Origin: Actinoplanes xinjiangensis
GTDB taxonomy: Bacteria > Actinomycetota > Actinomycetes > Mycobacteriales > Micromonosporaceae
NCBI RefSeq assembly: GCF_003148685.1
Contig: NZ_QGGR01000022.1
Coordinates: forward strand, 97,460 to 161,459
Reading direction: 5' to 3'
Length of the DNA stretch: 64,000 nt
The notes beneath the pieces were generated by a model. The model made no database searches. It saw only the letters and a list, made by a program, of their open reading frames with translations, and was not told the origin of the DNA. Positions 32,616 through 41,552 of the stretch are shown in pieces. Both the position numbers and the translations under genes were made by a program. The stretch's first letter is position 1. Each line of letters starts with the position of its first letter.

Positions 32616-33572
32616 TCACAGGTAGGCGCCGTCCGGCCTGACCGCCTTCTTCGCGACACGTTGCCGGGTGAGGACGTCGGCCCAGTGCTGCCAGCCGGCC
32701 GGTGCCGCCGCGGTGGTGTAGACGGGCAGTCTGATCTTGACGGCCAGGTCGGGGGCGACCTTCGTGTAGGTGGGCAGGACCGCCCGCAGCTCGTCCGGAT
32801 GCAACTGGGCGTACTCGCAGGCTCTGGTCAGCGCGGCCCGGAAACGGTCGACGGTGGCCCGCTCGGAGGTCGTGAGCTGCTCCGCCGCCAGGAACACCGA
32901 CTGCGGCACACCCGCGGGCTGGCCGGTGCTGCCGGACAGCAGGTTGCGGGCGCCGGCGGCCAGGCCGACGGTGACGAACGGATCGGCCGACAGGATCGCG
33001 TCGACCCGGCCGGCCTTGAGCGCCTCGGTCATCGCCGGGAACGGCAGCTCGGTGAACCTCACCTTCGCGACGTTGACGCCCTTGCTGGTCAAGGCGTTGA
33101 GGATGGACAAATGCGGTAGCTGGAACAGGGTGTCGACGGCGACCGTGCGGCCTTCCAGCTGCTTCGGCACCCGGATCGGGCTGTCCGCGGCGACCTGGAG
33201 CTGGACGGTGTTCTCCGCCGGGTCGGCCGGGTTCGCCGACGTGTTCGACACGGCCACCACCGGTGCACCGTTGGAACGGGCCAGCAGCACGGCAGGTGCG
33301 CTGAGAAAACCGATCTCGGCGTCGCCGGACAGCAGGGACGGGATGACGGCCGGCGCTTCGGCGGGAACGACCCGCACGTCCAGGCCGGCGTCCTCGAAGA
33401 AGCCCTGCCGGACACCGAGGACCATGGCGGCCGCCTCCGAGACGCCGATCGTGGACACCCGGACCGTACGCAGGCCGTCCGAGGTCGTCGGGGCCGACTT
33501 GCCGTTTGCGCAGCCGGCGGTGGTGACCGCCAGGATCGCCGCCACCGCGATCACTCCGCGCGGATATCGCAT
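32616..33572 (-). CDS. NMT1/SsuA-type ABC substrate-binding lipoprotein
   Basis: 318 residues. The lipobox VTTAGC at about residues 16-21 gives a lipid-anchored protein. The body is of the nitrate/sulfonate/taurine/thiamine-precursor binding class: RVSTIGVSEAAAMVLGVRQGFFEDAGLDVRVVPAE, then LLSGDAEIGFLSAPAVLLA, and VDAILSADPFVTVGLAAG. No permease or ATPase gene is adjacent, so it is an orphan in this window. It lies 134 bases beyond the dioxygenase start on the same strand. The ligand is unknown; aromatic sulfonates or pyrimidine precursors are possibilities. Confidence 0.88.
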   Translation of the reverse strand: MRYPRGVIAVAAILAVTTAGCANGKSAPTTSDGLRTVRVSTIGVSEAAAMVLGVRQGFFEDAGLDVRVVPAEAPAVIPSLLSGDAEIGFLSAPAVLLARSNGAPVVAVSNTSANPADPAENTVQLQVAADSPIRVPKQLEGRTVAVDTLFQLPHLSILNALTSKGVNVAKVRFTELPFPAMTEALKAGRVDAILSADPFVTVGLAAGARNLLSGSTGQPAGVPQSVFLAAEQLTTSERATVDRFRAALTRACEYAQLHPDELRAVLPTYTKVAPDLAVKIRLPVYTTAAAPAGWQHWADVLTRQRVAKKAVRPDGAYL

Positions 33573-33622
33573 GCCGCCCCCTCGTCAGAACATCGCCAGG
33601 AACCTATCCCATGGCGCGCCGT

Positions 33623-34273
33623 TCACGAACGCAGGAAGGTCAGGACAGCCAGGACCCGGCGGTGGGTCTCCTCGGTCTGCGGCAGGCCGAGTTTCTGCAG
33701 GATGTTGCGGATGTGCTTGGCCACCGACGCTTCGGCGACGGTGAGTTCGCCAGCGATGGCCAGATTGGAGCGACCCTCGGCGACCAGGGCCAGCACCTCG
33801 CGTTCACGGGCGGTCAGCGCGGCGAGAGGATCACGGTGGCGGCGCAGCATCTGCCGGACCACCTCGGGGTCGACGACGGTGCCGCCGGCCACGACCCGGC
33901 CCAGCGCGTCGACAAACTCGCTGACGTGCCCGATCCGGTCCTTGAGCAGGTAGCCGAGGTGGGTGCCGTCGCCGGCGTCCAGCAGCTCGGTCGCGTAGCG
34001 GGTCTCGACATACTGACTGAGCACGAGCACCGGCAGCCGTGGGCGTCCGCGGCGCAGCTCCAGAGCGGTGCGCAGGCCCTCGTCCTTGAAGCCGGGCGGC
34101 ATCCGCACGTCGGTGACGACCACGTCCGGCTCGTACGCGGCGACGGCGTCCCGAAGCCCGTCGCTGTCACCGACCGCGGCGACCACCTCGTGCCCGAACC
34201 GGGCCAGCAGCCCGGCGAGGCCGTCGCGGAGCAGGACACTGTCCTCGGCGAGCACTACCCGCAAGCCTGGCAC
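33623..34273 (-). CDS. NarL-family response regulator
   Basis: 216 residues from a GTG at 34273, overlapping the kinase stop by 19 bases. The receiver has AEDS, phospho-acceptor Asp55 in VVTDVRMPP and Lys in YLLKDRI. The LuxR HTH is LTAREREVLALVAEGRSNLAIAGELTVAEASVAKHIRNILQKL. It belongs to the actinobacterial group partnered with DUF-type sensor kinases that regulate adjacent ABC exporters. The exporter genes are divergent, starting at 35575. Confidence 0.93.
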   Translation of the reverse strand: MPGLRVVLAEDSVLLRDGLAGLLARFGHEVVAAVGDSDGLRDAVAAYEPDVVVTDVRMPPGFKDEGLRTALELRRGRPRLPVLVLSQYVETRYATELLDAGDGTHLGYLLKDRIGHVSEFVDALGRVVAGGTVVDPEVVRQMLRRHRDPLAALTAREREVLALVAEGRSNLAIAGELTVAEASVAKHIRNILQKLGLPQTEETHRRVLAVLTFLRS

Positions 34274-35484
34274 GGAATCTCCACGATCAGTCGGGTCGGG
34301 CCACCCGGCGGGCTGGACAGCGACAGTCTGCCACCGACCACCGACACCCGGTCGGCGAGGCCGAGCAGTCCCGTTCCCGCCCCGATGTCGGCGCCGCCGC
34401 GCCCGTTGTCACCGATCTCGACGGTCAGCGTCCGGGCGGCGTACCGGCCGGTGATCGTGCCGCGGTCGGCGCCGGAGTGCCTGGCCAGGTTGGCCAGTGC
34501 CTCCGAGACGACGAAATAGGCGGCCGACTCCACCGCCGCAGAGAACCGCTGCGGCACGTCGAAAGCGACATCGACGGGTACGGGACAGCGGTCGGCGAGA
34601 TCAGCGACGGCCGCCTCCAGCCCGAAGTCGGTGAGGACCGGCGGATGGATGCCACGGATCAGCTCCCGTAACTCGACGAGGGCGAGCCCGGCCTGGTCAT
34701 GGGCGCGTGACAGCTGATCGGCGAGCGGACCGCCGGCGTCCAGCCGGGCCAGTCCCAGCATCACGGTCAGAGCCACCAGGCGCTGCTGGGCGCCGTCGTG
34801 CAGATCCCGTTCGATCCGGGTGCGCTCGGCCTCGAAGGCGTCGACGAGCCGGACCCGGGAGCGGGTCAACTCGACGACGGTCTCGTCGAGGTCGTGACGC
34901 GGGGTGAGAATCGCCCGGGCCAGCGCCGCCCGCACCCGGGCCAGCAGCACCAGCCCGCCGGCACAGGCCGCCACGGCGACCAGCCCGGCCGCGGCGGAGA
35001 GGAACGCCTCCGTCCACGACGTGACCGGGTACGCCTTGAGCACGTTGACCTGCTCCGCGTCGCCGATCGTGCCGAACAGCACCGGAGTGGCGACCAGCGC
35101 CGGCGGCACCGTCACGCCGAGGATGACGGCGAGCAGGTCGACCGGCCACAACACGGTCATCAACAGCCCGGCGAACCCCAGCTCGCGCCAGGTGCCGGCT
35201 TCGGTGTAGCGGGTCCGCAGCCAGGAGGCCAGTCCCGGCTCGGGTGGCACCCGATGCCGGTGCGGGAGCGGCCGACCGTCGATCAGGCGCTGCAGACGCC
35301 GCTCGATCGCGGCCACCGGAAGCCCGATCAGGCCCAGCCCGGCCAGCAGCGGCAGGCCCACCACGACGACCGCGAGGACTCCCCCGGCGGCGAACAGCAG
35401 CACCGAGACCAGCAGCGTGAGCAGGCCGGTGACGGCGTTTCCGAGCAGGTAGACGGCCGCTCCGGGGACGTCTCGTGCGCGCAT
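34255..35484 (-). CDS. NarL-type sensor histidine kinase with N-terminal sensor domain
   Basis: 409 residues from the ATG at 35484. The N-terminal 190 residues contain a membrane region (GNAVTGLLTLLVSVLLFAAGGVLAVVVVGLPLLAGLGLIGLP), a cytosolic loop and two further helix pairs, typical of the sensor-domain family in actinobacterial kinases. HisKA_3 has ERDLHDGAQQRLVAL (His229). The ATPase region has EALANLARHSGA, EIGDNGRGG and GTGLLGLADRV. It forms an operon with the regulator downstream and is divergent from the ABC exporter, with a 90-base shared control region. Confidence 0.92.
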   Translation of the reverse strand: MRARDVPGAAVYLLGNAVTGLLTLLVSVLLFAAGGVLAVVVVGLPLLAGLGLIGLPVAAIERRLQRLIDGRPLPHRHRVPPEPGLASWLRTRYTEAGTWRELGFAGLLMTVLWPVDLLAVILGVTVPPALVATPVLFGTIGDAEQVNVLKAYPVTSWTEAFLSAAAGLVAVAACAGGLVLLARVRAALARAILTPRHDLDETVVELTRSRVRLVDAFEAERTRIERDLHDGAQQRLVALTVMLGLARLDAGGPLADQLSRAHDQAGLALVELRELIRGIHPPVLTDFGLEAAVADLADRCPVPVDVAFDVPQRFSAAVESAAYFVVSEALANLARHSGADRGTITGRYAARTLTVEIGDNGRGGADIGAGTGLLGLADRVSVVGGRLSLSSPPGGPTRLIVEIPCQACG

Positions 35485-35574
35485 CCGGCCACTGTAAATG
35501 GTATAGCCAGCACTACCGTGAAGAGGCAATCCTGGGGGGCTGTGGCCGGCACCGGCGGGCGACAGGGTTGACGC

Positions 35575-36312
35575 ATGACCCGTGACGCGATCCGCCTGCA
35601 CCGTGTCGTCCGGAGGTTCGGCTCCGGCGACGCCGCGGTGACGGCCCTGCACGACCTCTCGCTCTCCTTCACCGAGGGCACCTTCACCGCCGTCATGGGG
35701 CCGTCCGGGTCCGGCAAGTCGACCCTGCTGCAGTGCGCCGCCGGGCTCGACCGGCCGACCTCCGGTGCGGTGCTGCTGGGTGACACCGATCTGACCGCCC
35801 TCGACGAGACCCGGCTGACCCTGCTGCGCCGCGACCGCATCGGTTTCGTCTTCCAGTCCTTCAACCTGCTGCCCACCCTGACCGCCGAGCAGAATGTGGC
35901 GTTGCCACTGCGCCTGTCCGGGCGCCGTCCCCGCCGCGGTGAGGTGCGTGCGGCGCTGGCCCGGGTCGGTCTGGCCGACCGGGTCCGGCACCGGCCACCG
36001 GAGATGTCCGGCGGCCAGCAGCAGCGGGTCGCGATCGCCCGGGCCCTGATCACCCGCCCCGAGGTGCTGTTCGGTGACGAGCCGACCGGCGCCCTCGACT
36101 CGGCGACCGGCCGCGACGTGCTGCGGATGCTGCGAGCCCTGGTCGACGACGGCGGCCAGACGATCGTGATGGTCACCCACGACCCGGTCGCCGCCGCCTA
36201 CGCCGACCGGGTGGTGTTCCTGGCCGACGGCCGGCTGCACGGCACGCTGGACGCCCCGTCGGCCGAGACGGTCGCCGCCCGGATGACCCGGATGGAGGCT
36301 CCGGCGTGCTGA
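35575..36312 (+). CDS. ABC transporter ATP-binding protein, MacB type
   Basis: 245 residues. Walker A is GPSGSGKSTLLQC, the Q-loop is VFQSFNLLP, the signature is MSGGQQQRVAIARAL, Walker B is VLFGDEPTGALDS and the H-loop is VTHDP. The C-terminal 25 residues extend past the usual end (ARMTRMEAPAC). The permease GTG overlaps its stop by seven bases. Together they form an exporter under likely control of the divergent kinase/regulator pair. Confidence 0.95.
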   Translation: MTRDAIRLHRVVRRFGSGDAAVTALHDLSLSFTEGTFTAVMGPSGSGKSTLLQCAAGLDRPTSGAVLLGDTDLTALDETRLTLLRRDRIGFVFQSFNLLPTLTAEQNVALPLRLSGRRPRRGEVRAALARVGLADRVRHRPPEMSGGQQQRVAIARALITRPEVLFGDEPTGALDSATGRDVLRMLRALVDDGGQTIVMVTHDPVAAAYADRVVFLADGRLHGTLDAPSAETVAARMTRMEAPAC

Positions 36313-39300
36313 CCGTGACGTTGAGCAGCCTGCGGGCCCGATGGGTGACCCTGGTCGGCACGTTCGTCGCGCTCGCTCTGGGTGTCGCCCTGATCGCCAC
36401 GATGGGCCTGGCGCTGGCCTCCACCTTCGATGCCCCACCTCAGCAGCCCGCCCGTCTGGCCGGCGCCCCGGTCGTGGTCCGCGGCGCCGACGAGCTGCGC
36501 GTCCCCACCCGCAGCGGTGACCGGGTCAAGCCGCTCGCCCAGCCGCTGGCGGTACCCCCGGCCCTCGCCACCGAGCTGTCCAGAGTGGCCCCGGCGATCG
36601 CCGACCGCTCATTCCCGGTCCACGTCGACCCCTCGGCCCTCTCGCCAGCCGAAGCGCTCACGCCGACCTTGCCGTCCACGCAGACCGCGCGATCCTCACC
36701 GCCCGCACAAGACGCGTCATCCTCGCCGACCAGGCACGCCTCGCCGCCCACGCTGACCGCGCGATCCTCACCGCCCGCACAAGACGCATCATCCTCGCCG
36801 CCCACGCGATTCGCGCCATCCTCGCCGGCCGCACGAACCGCGTCATCCTCGCGGCCCATGGAGATCGCGCCATCCTCGCCGCCCACGCGGACCGCGCCAT
36901 CCGCGTCGCCCTCGCCGCCATCGCGGCCCGTGCCGCCATCGCGGCCCGCGCCGCCCGTGTCGGCGCAGGCCGAGCCTTCGCTCCGGGTAGGGACTGGGGC
37001 CGAGGGCGATGTGGTCGGGCACCCCTGGTCCATTGCCCGTTTCGGTGGTCACCGGGTCGTGGCCGGGCGTGAGCCGCGCCGGCACGACGAGATCGTGCTG
37101 GTCGCGGACCGGGCGGCCGTCGGCCGGACGATCCGGCTGCGGACACCCGCCGGCAGCGGCGACTACACGGTGGCCGGGGTACTGGCGCAGGTGCCGTTCG
37201 AACGGGCCGTGTTCTTCACCGACGGCACGGCCGCCGCCCTCTCCCCACGGATCGACAACCTGGTGGTGGATGCCGCACCCGATGCGGTGCGGGCGATCGT
37301 CAGTGACTTCCCCGGGGTTCAGGTGCTGACCGGCGACGACCGGCGGCGCGCCGATCCCGAGCCGGACCGGGACAGTGACGCGCTGGTGGCGATGAACGCG
37401 CTGCTCGGTAGCGCGGGCGGGGTGACCACGTTCGTGTCGGTGTTCGTGGTGGCGTCCACGTTCGCGTTCGCGGTCGCCCAGCGGCGCCGCGAGATCGGTC
37501 TGCTACGCACGGCGGGCGCGACCCCGCGGCAGATCCGGCGGATGGTCTTCGCCGAGGCGGTGGTCGTCGGCGCCGTCGCGTCGGCGGCCGGATGTGTCCT
37601 CGGGTCCCGGGGAGCACCGTGGCTGGCCCGGTTGCTGGTCGACGAGCGGCTGGCACCCGCCTGGTTCACGATCGGCGACCACCGGTGGCCGTACCATGTG
37701 GCGTTCTGGACCGGCCTGCTGGTCGCGCTCGCCGGGGTGACGGTCGCGACGGTCCGGGCGGGGCGGATCCGGCCGACCGAGGCGCTGCGGGAGGCGTCCG
37801 TCGACAGCCGGGCCATGACCGCGGGCCGGTGGATCTTCGGGATCGGGATCCTGGCGATCGGGCTGGGCCTGTGCTGCTGGCGGCTGCTGACCGATCCGGG
37901 CGAGGCCCTGCACCGTAAGACGTACACCACTCAGCCGATGCTGCTGATCACCGCTGTCGCACTGCTGGCCCCGGTGCTGGCCGGCCCGCTGGCCCGACTG
38001 GTCGCCTGGTTGCCGGCCCGGATGAGCGGCGCCACCGGAATGCTGATCCGCGAGAACGCGAGCGCCGGCCTCCGCCGCACCGCCGCGGTTGCGGCACCGG
38101 TTCTGATCACCGTGGCACTGGCCGGTTCACTGCTCGGCACCACCGCGACGATCAGCGAGGCCAAGGCTGAGGAGTTGCGCACCCGGACGACCGCGGACCT
38201 GATCATTCCCGGCGCCCTCGACGACCGCACGGTGGCCGCCGTCCGCGCGGTTCCGGGCGCCCAGGTGATGACCAGCGCCGCCACCGCCGTCTACACCGTC
38301 GAGGACGGCGTGGCCCTGGTCCGCTCGCAGGCGCTGGCGGTGGATCCGCAGTCCCTGACCGCCGTCCGCCGCCTGCCGGTCACCGCGGGCGACATCGGCG
38401 ACCTCGACGACGACGGCATCATCGTCAACGAGGAATGGGCCACCCACGGCGTCGGCGACCGGGTCGACGTGTGGCTCGGCGACGGCAACCCACGCTCCCT
38501 GCGCATCGTGGCGGTCCTGGCCACCGGAACCGGCAGCAACGGCGTCTACGTGACCACCCGCAACGCCGGTGGGGCACCCCCAGACCTCCTCGAACTGTCA
38601 TGGCTACCGGGCACCGACACCCGAGCCGCCGAAACCACCGTCCGCAACCTGCTCAACCCATCCCCTGCGGCCGAAGCCGATCCCGCTCCGGCCACCGCCC
38701 CCGGCGCCCGCGGACCGTCCCCATCGGCCGAAGCCAGCCCCCGCGGACCGTCGCGGTCGGCCTCAGCCAATCCCCGCGGACCGTCGCGGTCGGCCGAAGC
38801 CGGGCCCCGGCGGCCCACCGCCCCCGGCGCCCTCGCGCCATCCCTGCCAACCGGAGCGGACGGCGGCCCGAACACCGCGTCTGGTGAGCTCGAACCATCC
38901 GGGGAACCAGGCGCCATCGCTCACGGGCACGGGCCCGCCCTCCACGATCCGCTGACGTCGGCGGGAGTGCAGCTTCTGACCCGCGATCAGTGGCTGGCGG
39001 AGCAACTGCCGGTCAGCAGCCGGGAGACGCGGGTGGGCTACATCGTGGTGCTGGGGATCGCCCTGCTGTACACCGGTATCGCCGTCGCGAACACGATGGT
39101 GATGGCCACCTCCGACCGAACCCGGGAACTGGCGGTGCTCCGTCTGGCCGGCGCGACGAAACGGCAGGTCCTGCTGTTGGTCGCTGCCGAGGCATTGACC
39201 GTCGTGTTGGTCGGCACGGTCCTGGGTCTGATCGTGACGGCCATGAACCTGCTCGGCATCTGGACGGCCCTGGCGGTCCTCTCGGTATGGTCCGCGATCG

Positions 39301-39428
39301 TCGTGCCCTGGCTCAGTGTCGCCGCGACGCTGGCTGCGTGCGCGGTCGTCGCCGTCGTCGCGGCCGTCCTTCCGGCGATCGGCGCGCTGCGAACCCGCCC
39401 GGCCGAACTGGCAGGCACGCACGAGTGA
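36306..39428 (+). CDS. FtsX-like ABC permease with two repetitive insertions
   Basis: 1040 residues from a GTG at 36306, about 200 longer than relatives. The N-terminal helix (WVTLVGTFVALALGVALIATMGLAL) is followed by an extracytoplasmic domain interrupted at about residues 118-221 by a Ser/Pro/Ala/Arg-rich repeat tract. The first FtsX core begins near 370 (FAVAQRRREIGLLRTAGATPRQI). A second extracytoplasmic domain carries another tract at about 785-878, with an 11-residue repeat around PRGPSRSA. The second FtsX core closes the protein (ATSDRTRELAVLRLAGATKRQV). Both tracts lie in exported loops, where length change is tolerated. It forms the export channel with the ATPase upstream. Confidence 0.9.
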   Translation: MLTVTLSSLRARWVTLVGTFVALALGVALIATMGLALASTFDAPPQQPARLAGAPVVVRGADELRVPTRSGDRVKPLAQPLAVPPALATELSRVAPAIADRSFPVHVDPSALSPAEALTPTLPSTQTARSSPPAQDASSSPTRHASPPTLTARSSPPAQDASSSPPTRFAPSSPAARTASSSRPMEIAPSSPPTRTAPSASPSPPSRPVPPSRPAPPVSAQAEPSLRVGTGAEGDVVGHPWSIARFGGHRVVAGREPRRHDEIVLVADRAAVGRTIRLRTPAGSGDYTVAGVLAQVPFERAVFFTDGTAAALSPRIDNLVVDAAPDAVRAIVSDFPGVQVLTGDDRRRADPEPDRDSDALVAMNALLGSAGGVTTFVSVFVVASTFAFAVAQRRREIGLLRTAGATPRQIRRMVFAEAVVVGAVASAAGCVLGSRGAPWLARLLVDERLAPAWFTIGDHRWPYHVAFWTGLLVALAGVTVATVRAGRIRPTEALREASVDSRAMTAGRWIFGIGILAIGLGLCCWRLLTDPGEALHRKTYTTQPMLLITAVALLAPVLAGPLARLVAWLPARMSGATGMLIRENASAGLRRTAAVAAPVLITVALAGSLLGTTATISEAKAEELRTRTTADLIIPGALDDRTVAAVRAVPGAQVMTSAATAVYTVEDGVALVRSQALAVDPQSLTAVRRLPVTAGDIGDLDDDGIIVNEEWATHGVGDRVDVWLGDGNPRSLRIVAVLATGTGSNGVYVTTRNAGGAPPDLLELSWLPGTDTRAAETTVRNLLNPSPAAEADPAPATAPGARGPSPSAEASPRGPSRSASANPRGPSRSAEAGPRRPTAPGALAPSLPTGADGGPNTASGELEPSGEPGAIAHGHGPALHDPLTSAGVQLLTRDQWLAEQLPVSSRETRVGYIVVLGIALLYTGIAVANTMVMATSDRTRELAVLRLAGATKRQVLLLVAAEALTVVLVGTVLGLIVTAMNLLGIWTALAVLSVWSAIVVPWLSVAATLAACAVVAVVAAVLPAIGALRTRPAELAGTHE
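36660..36970 (+). repeat. Degenerate tandem repeats within permease gene, first tract
   Basis: Ser/Pro/Ala-coding low-complexity DNA. A 33-base segment starting GACCGCGCGATCCTC occurs identically at 36683 and 36755 (72 bases apart), and shorter CATCCTCGCCG-containing copies continue to about 36930. All repeats keep the reading frame. Confidence 0.8.
38690..38830 (+). repeat. 33-bp in-frame tandem repeat within permease gene, second tract
   Basis: About three to four copies of a 33-base unit containing CGCGGACCGTCGCGGTCGG code for an 11-residue repeat (EASPRGPSRSA, SANPRGPSRSA and a diverged third copy). The tract continues as a Pro/Ala/Gly-rich stretch to about 38940. Confidence 0.8.
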
Positions 39429-39644
39429 CGACCTGCCCGCCACCCCGGTCCGGCGACAGCTAGACCCAACAGCGACGACCGGCGTCCTGGCTGTCCGCCG
39501 GCGCATGCTGCGCCCGAGAACCAGCACCCGCAGCCAACCACAGCGGGACCCGCAGCGCCCGCGGCGGGCACCCTGCCGTCCGTGCGGGCAAGGACTGCCA
39601 ACGCCGACCGCACGCGGGGGCCTACCCAATGGCGGATGACGTCC

Positions 39645-39823
39645 GGCTGGCCCCCACCGCTGCCTCAACCGCTCCGAGACAGCGGTGACGACCAGCCACC
39701 ACAGTCCGGCTGGCTACCACCGCTGTCTCAAGCGGGCCGAGACAGCGGTGACGACCAGCCACTCCAGCTCGGCTGGCTGTCACCGCTGTCTCGAGGGTCC
39801 TGAGACAGCGGTGACAGCCAGCC
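39645..39823. repeat. Palindromic repeat cluster B, three 53-bp units
   Basis: Units at 39645-39697, 39708-39760 and 39771-39823 (period exactly 63). They have the same hairpin design as cluster A: GGCTGG at the start, CACCGCTG and CAGCGGTG as the inner complementary cores, CCAGCC at the end. The cluster lies in the 486-base gap between the convergent permease (ends 39428) and hexosaminidase (ends 39915) genes. The rest of that gap, 39429-39644 and 39824-39914, shows no gene or other clear element. Confidence 0.92.
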
Positions 39824-39914
39824 GGGGAAGGTTGGCGGGCGCCGGTAGGCACGAGAGGGGGCGGGCACGCCGGTGGGTGGCCGGGGCCGGCAACCCCGGC
39901 GCGGGTGTGGGCGT

Positions 39915-41543
39915 TCAGGTGGTGGTGATGGTGGCTACCAGGCGGGCGATGTGTTCGGCGCGCTGTTCGCGGGTGGCGGGGCGGCCCGGGACGCCCGGAC
40001 GCTGCTGCCACGGGCGCGGGCCGGACGGGTGCCGGTATTCGACGCCGAACGCGTCGAGTCGCCGCAGGTGGTGGGTGAGGCGGCGTTCGAAGTCGGGGAA
40101 GTCGCCGCCGGGCGGGCTCCACAGGGCTTCGGCGACCGCGCACAGGCGGGGGAACAGCAGGTAGTCGACGGTGCGGGGCGAGTCGGCGTGTTCGGTCCAC
40201 ATGGTGGCCTGGCCGCCGAGGACGTGGCGGGCCTCGGCGGCGGTGAGTTCCGGCGGCACCGGGTCGAAGCCGTAGACGTCGCGCAGGGTGAGCGGGATCG
40301 ACACCGGGATGGGTTCGGTGGGCGATTCGGACTGCCGGTAGTCGAGGTAGACCTTGTCGTCGGGGCAGGACACCACGTCGAATCCGCGGCGGGCCGCGGT
40401 GACGGCTCCGGTGCTGCCGCGCCACGAGGCGATGGTGGTGCCGGCGGGCAGGTCGCCTTCGAGGATCTCGTCCCAGCCGAACGGTCGCCGGCCGGCCGCG
40501 GCGAGGTGGTCGCCGAGGCGGCGCACGAACCAGCCCTGCAGCTGTTGTTCGGTGGTGAGCCCGAGTTCGGCCATCCGCTGCCGGGTCCGCGGATCGTCGC
40601 GCCACTGGTCCTTGGGGCATTCGTCGCCGCCGACGCCGATGTGTGCCGACGGGAACAGTTCCATGATCTCGTCGAGGACCCCGGTGAAGAAGTCGACGGT
40701 GGATTCCTCGGCGTTGAGGATGTTGCGGTTGACGCCCCACCGTGTCCACACCTGCTGGGGCGCGCCGGTGACCCCGAGCGACGGGTAGGCGGCCAGCGCG
40801 GCCTGGACGTGACCGGGTGTCTCGATCTCCGGGACGACGGTGATGAACCGTTGTCCCGCGTAGGCGACGATCTCCCGGATGTCGTCCCGGGTGTAGAAAC
40901 CGCCGTGCGGCCGCCCGTCGGCCGGTGCGCCGCTGACCGCGCCGACCTGGCTCTCGTGCCGCCACGCCCCGACGTCGGTCAGCCGTGGATACCGCCGGAT
41001 CTCGACGCGCCACCCCTGGTCGTCGGTGAGGTGCAGGTGCAGGGTGTTGAGCCGGTGCAGGGCCATCAGGTCGATGATGCGCAGGACGTCGTGTTTGGGC
41101 ATGAAGTGGCGGGCGACGTCGAGCATGAGCCCGCGCCAGGCGAAACGCGGGGTGTCGTACATCTGCAGGGCGGGGATCGCCCAGCGGTGGCCGGCCGTGG
41201 GGGCTTTGCGGTGCACCGCCGGTGGCAGTAGTTGCAGCAGTGCCTGGCAGCCCCAGAAGACGCCGGCCGGCCCGCCGCCGGTGATCGTCGCGCCGTCGGG
41301 GGTGACCCGCAGGCGAAACGATTCAGGACCGAGGTCCTCGTCGAGGGCGAGGGTGATGGTGGCCCCGGCGGAGGAGCGTGGCAGCGGCAGCCCGGTGGGT
41401 GGGCGCAGCGCTGACTGCAGCCAGTGGAGAACGCCGTCGAGCGGGGCGGAGGCACCGACGGTGGTGCGTTCGTCGAGCAGGAGTTCACCGTGACCGGGGG
41501 TGAGCGACAACGGGCGCGGGGTCAGGGGGGCGCGGGTCAGCAA
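39915..41543 (-). CDS. GH20 beta-N-acetylhexosaminidase
   Basis: 542 residues, no signal peptide, so probably cytosolic. The N-terminal GH20b-like domain (about 1-125) is followed by the catalytic barrel starting RFAWRGLMLDVARHFMP. Other motifs are HLHLTDDQGWRVEIRRYP and the catalytic pair Asp307-Glu308 in GVGGDECPK. C-terminal Trp-rich motifs are VLGGQATMWTEHADS and EALWSPP. It releases terminal N-acetylhexosamine from chitobiose or similar disaccharides. Its position as fourth gene after the binding protein and two permeases matches the Streptomyces dasABC-dasD arrangement, fitting intracellular processing of imported chitobiose. Confidence 0.93.
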   Translation of the reverse strand: MLTRAPLTPRPLSLTPGHGELLLDERTTVGASAPLDGVLHWLQSALRPPTGLPLPRSSAGATITLALDEDLGPESFRLRVTPDGATITGGGPAGVFWGCQALLQLLPPAVHRKAPTAGHRWAIPALQMYDTPRFAWRGLMLDVARHFMPKHDVLRIIDLMALHRLNTLHLHLTDDQGWRVEIRRYPRLTDVGAWRHESQVGAVSGAPADGRPHGGFYTRDDIREIVAYAGQRFITVVPEIETPGHVQAALAAYPSLGVTGAPQQVWTRWGVNRNILNAEESTVDFFTGVLDEIMELFPSAHIGVGGDECPKDQWRDDPRTRQRMAELGLTTEQQLQGWFVRRLGDHLAAAGRRPFGWDEILEGDLPAGTTIASWRGSTGAVTAARRGFDVVSCPDDKVYLDYRQSESPTEPIPVSIPLTLRDVYGFDPVPPELTAAEARHVLGGQATMWTEHADSPRTVDYLLFPRLCAVAEALWSPPGGDFPDFERRLTHHLRRLDAFGVEYRHPSGPRPWQQRPGVPGRPATREQRAEHIARLVATITTT

Positions 41544-41552
41544 GGCGGGAAC

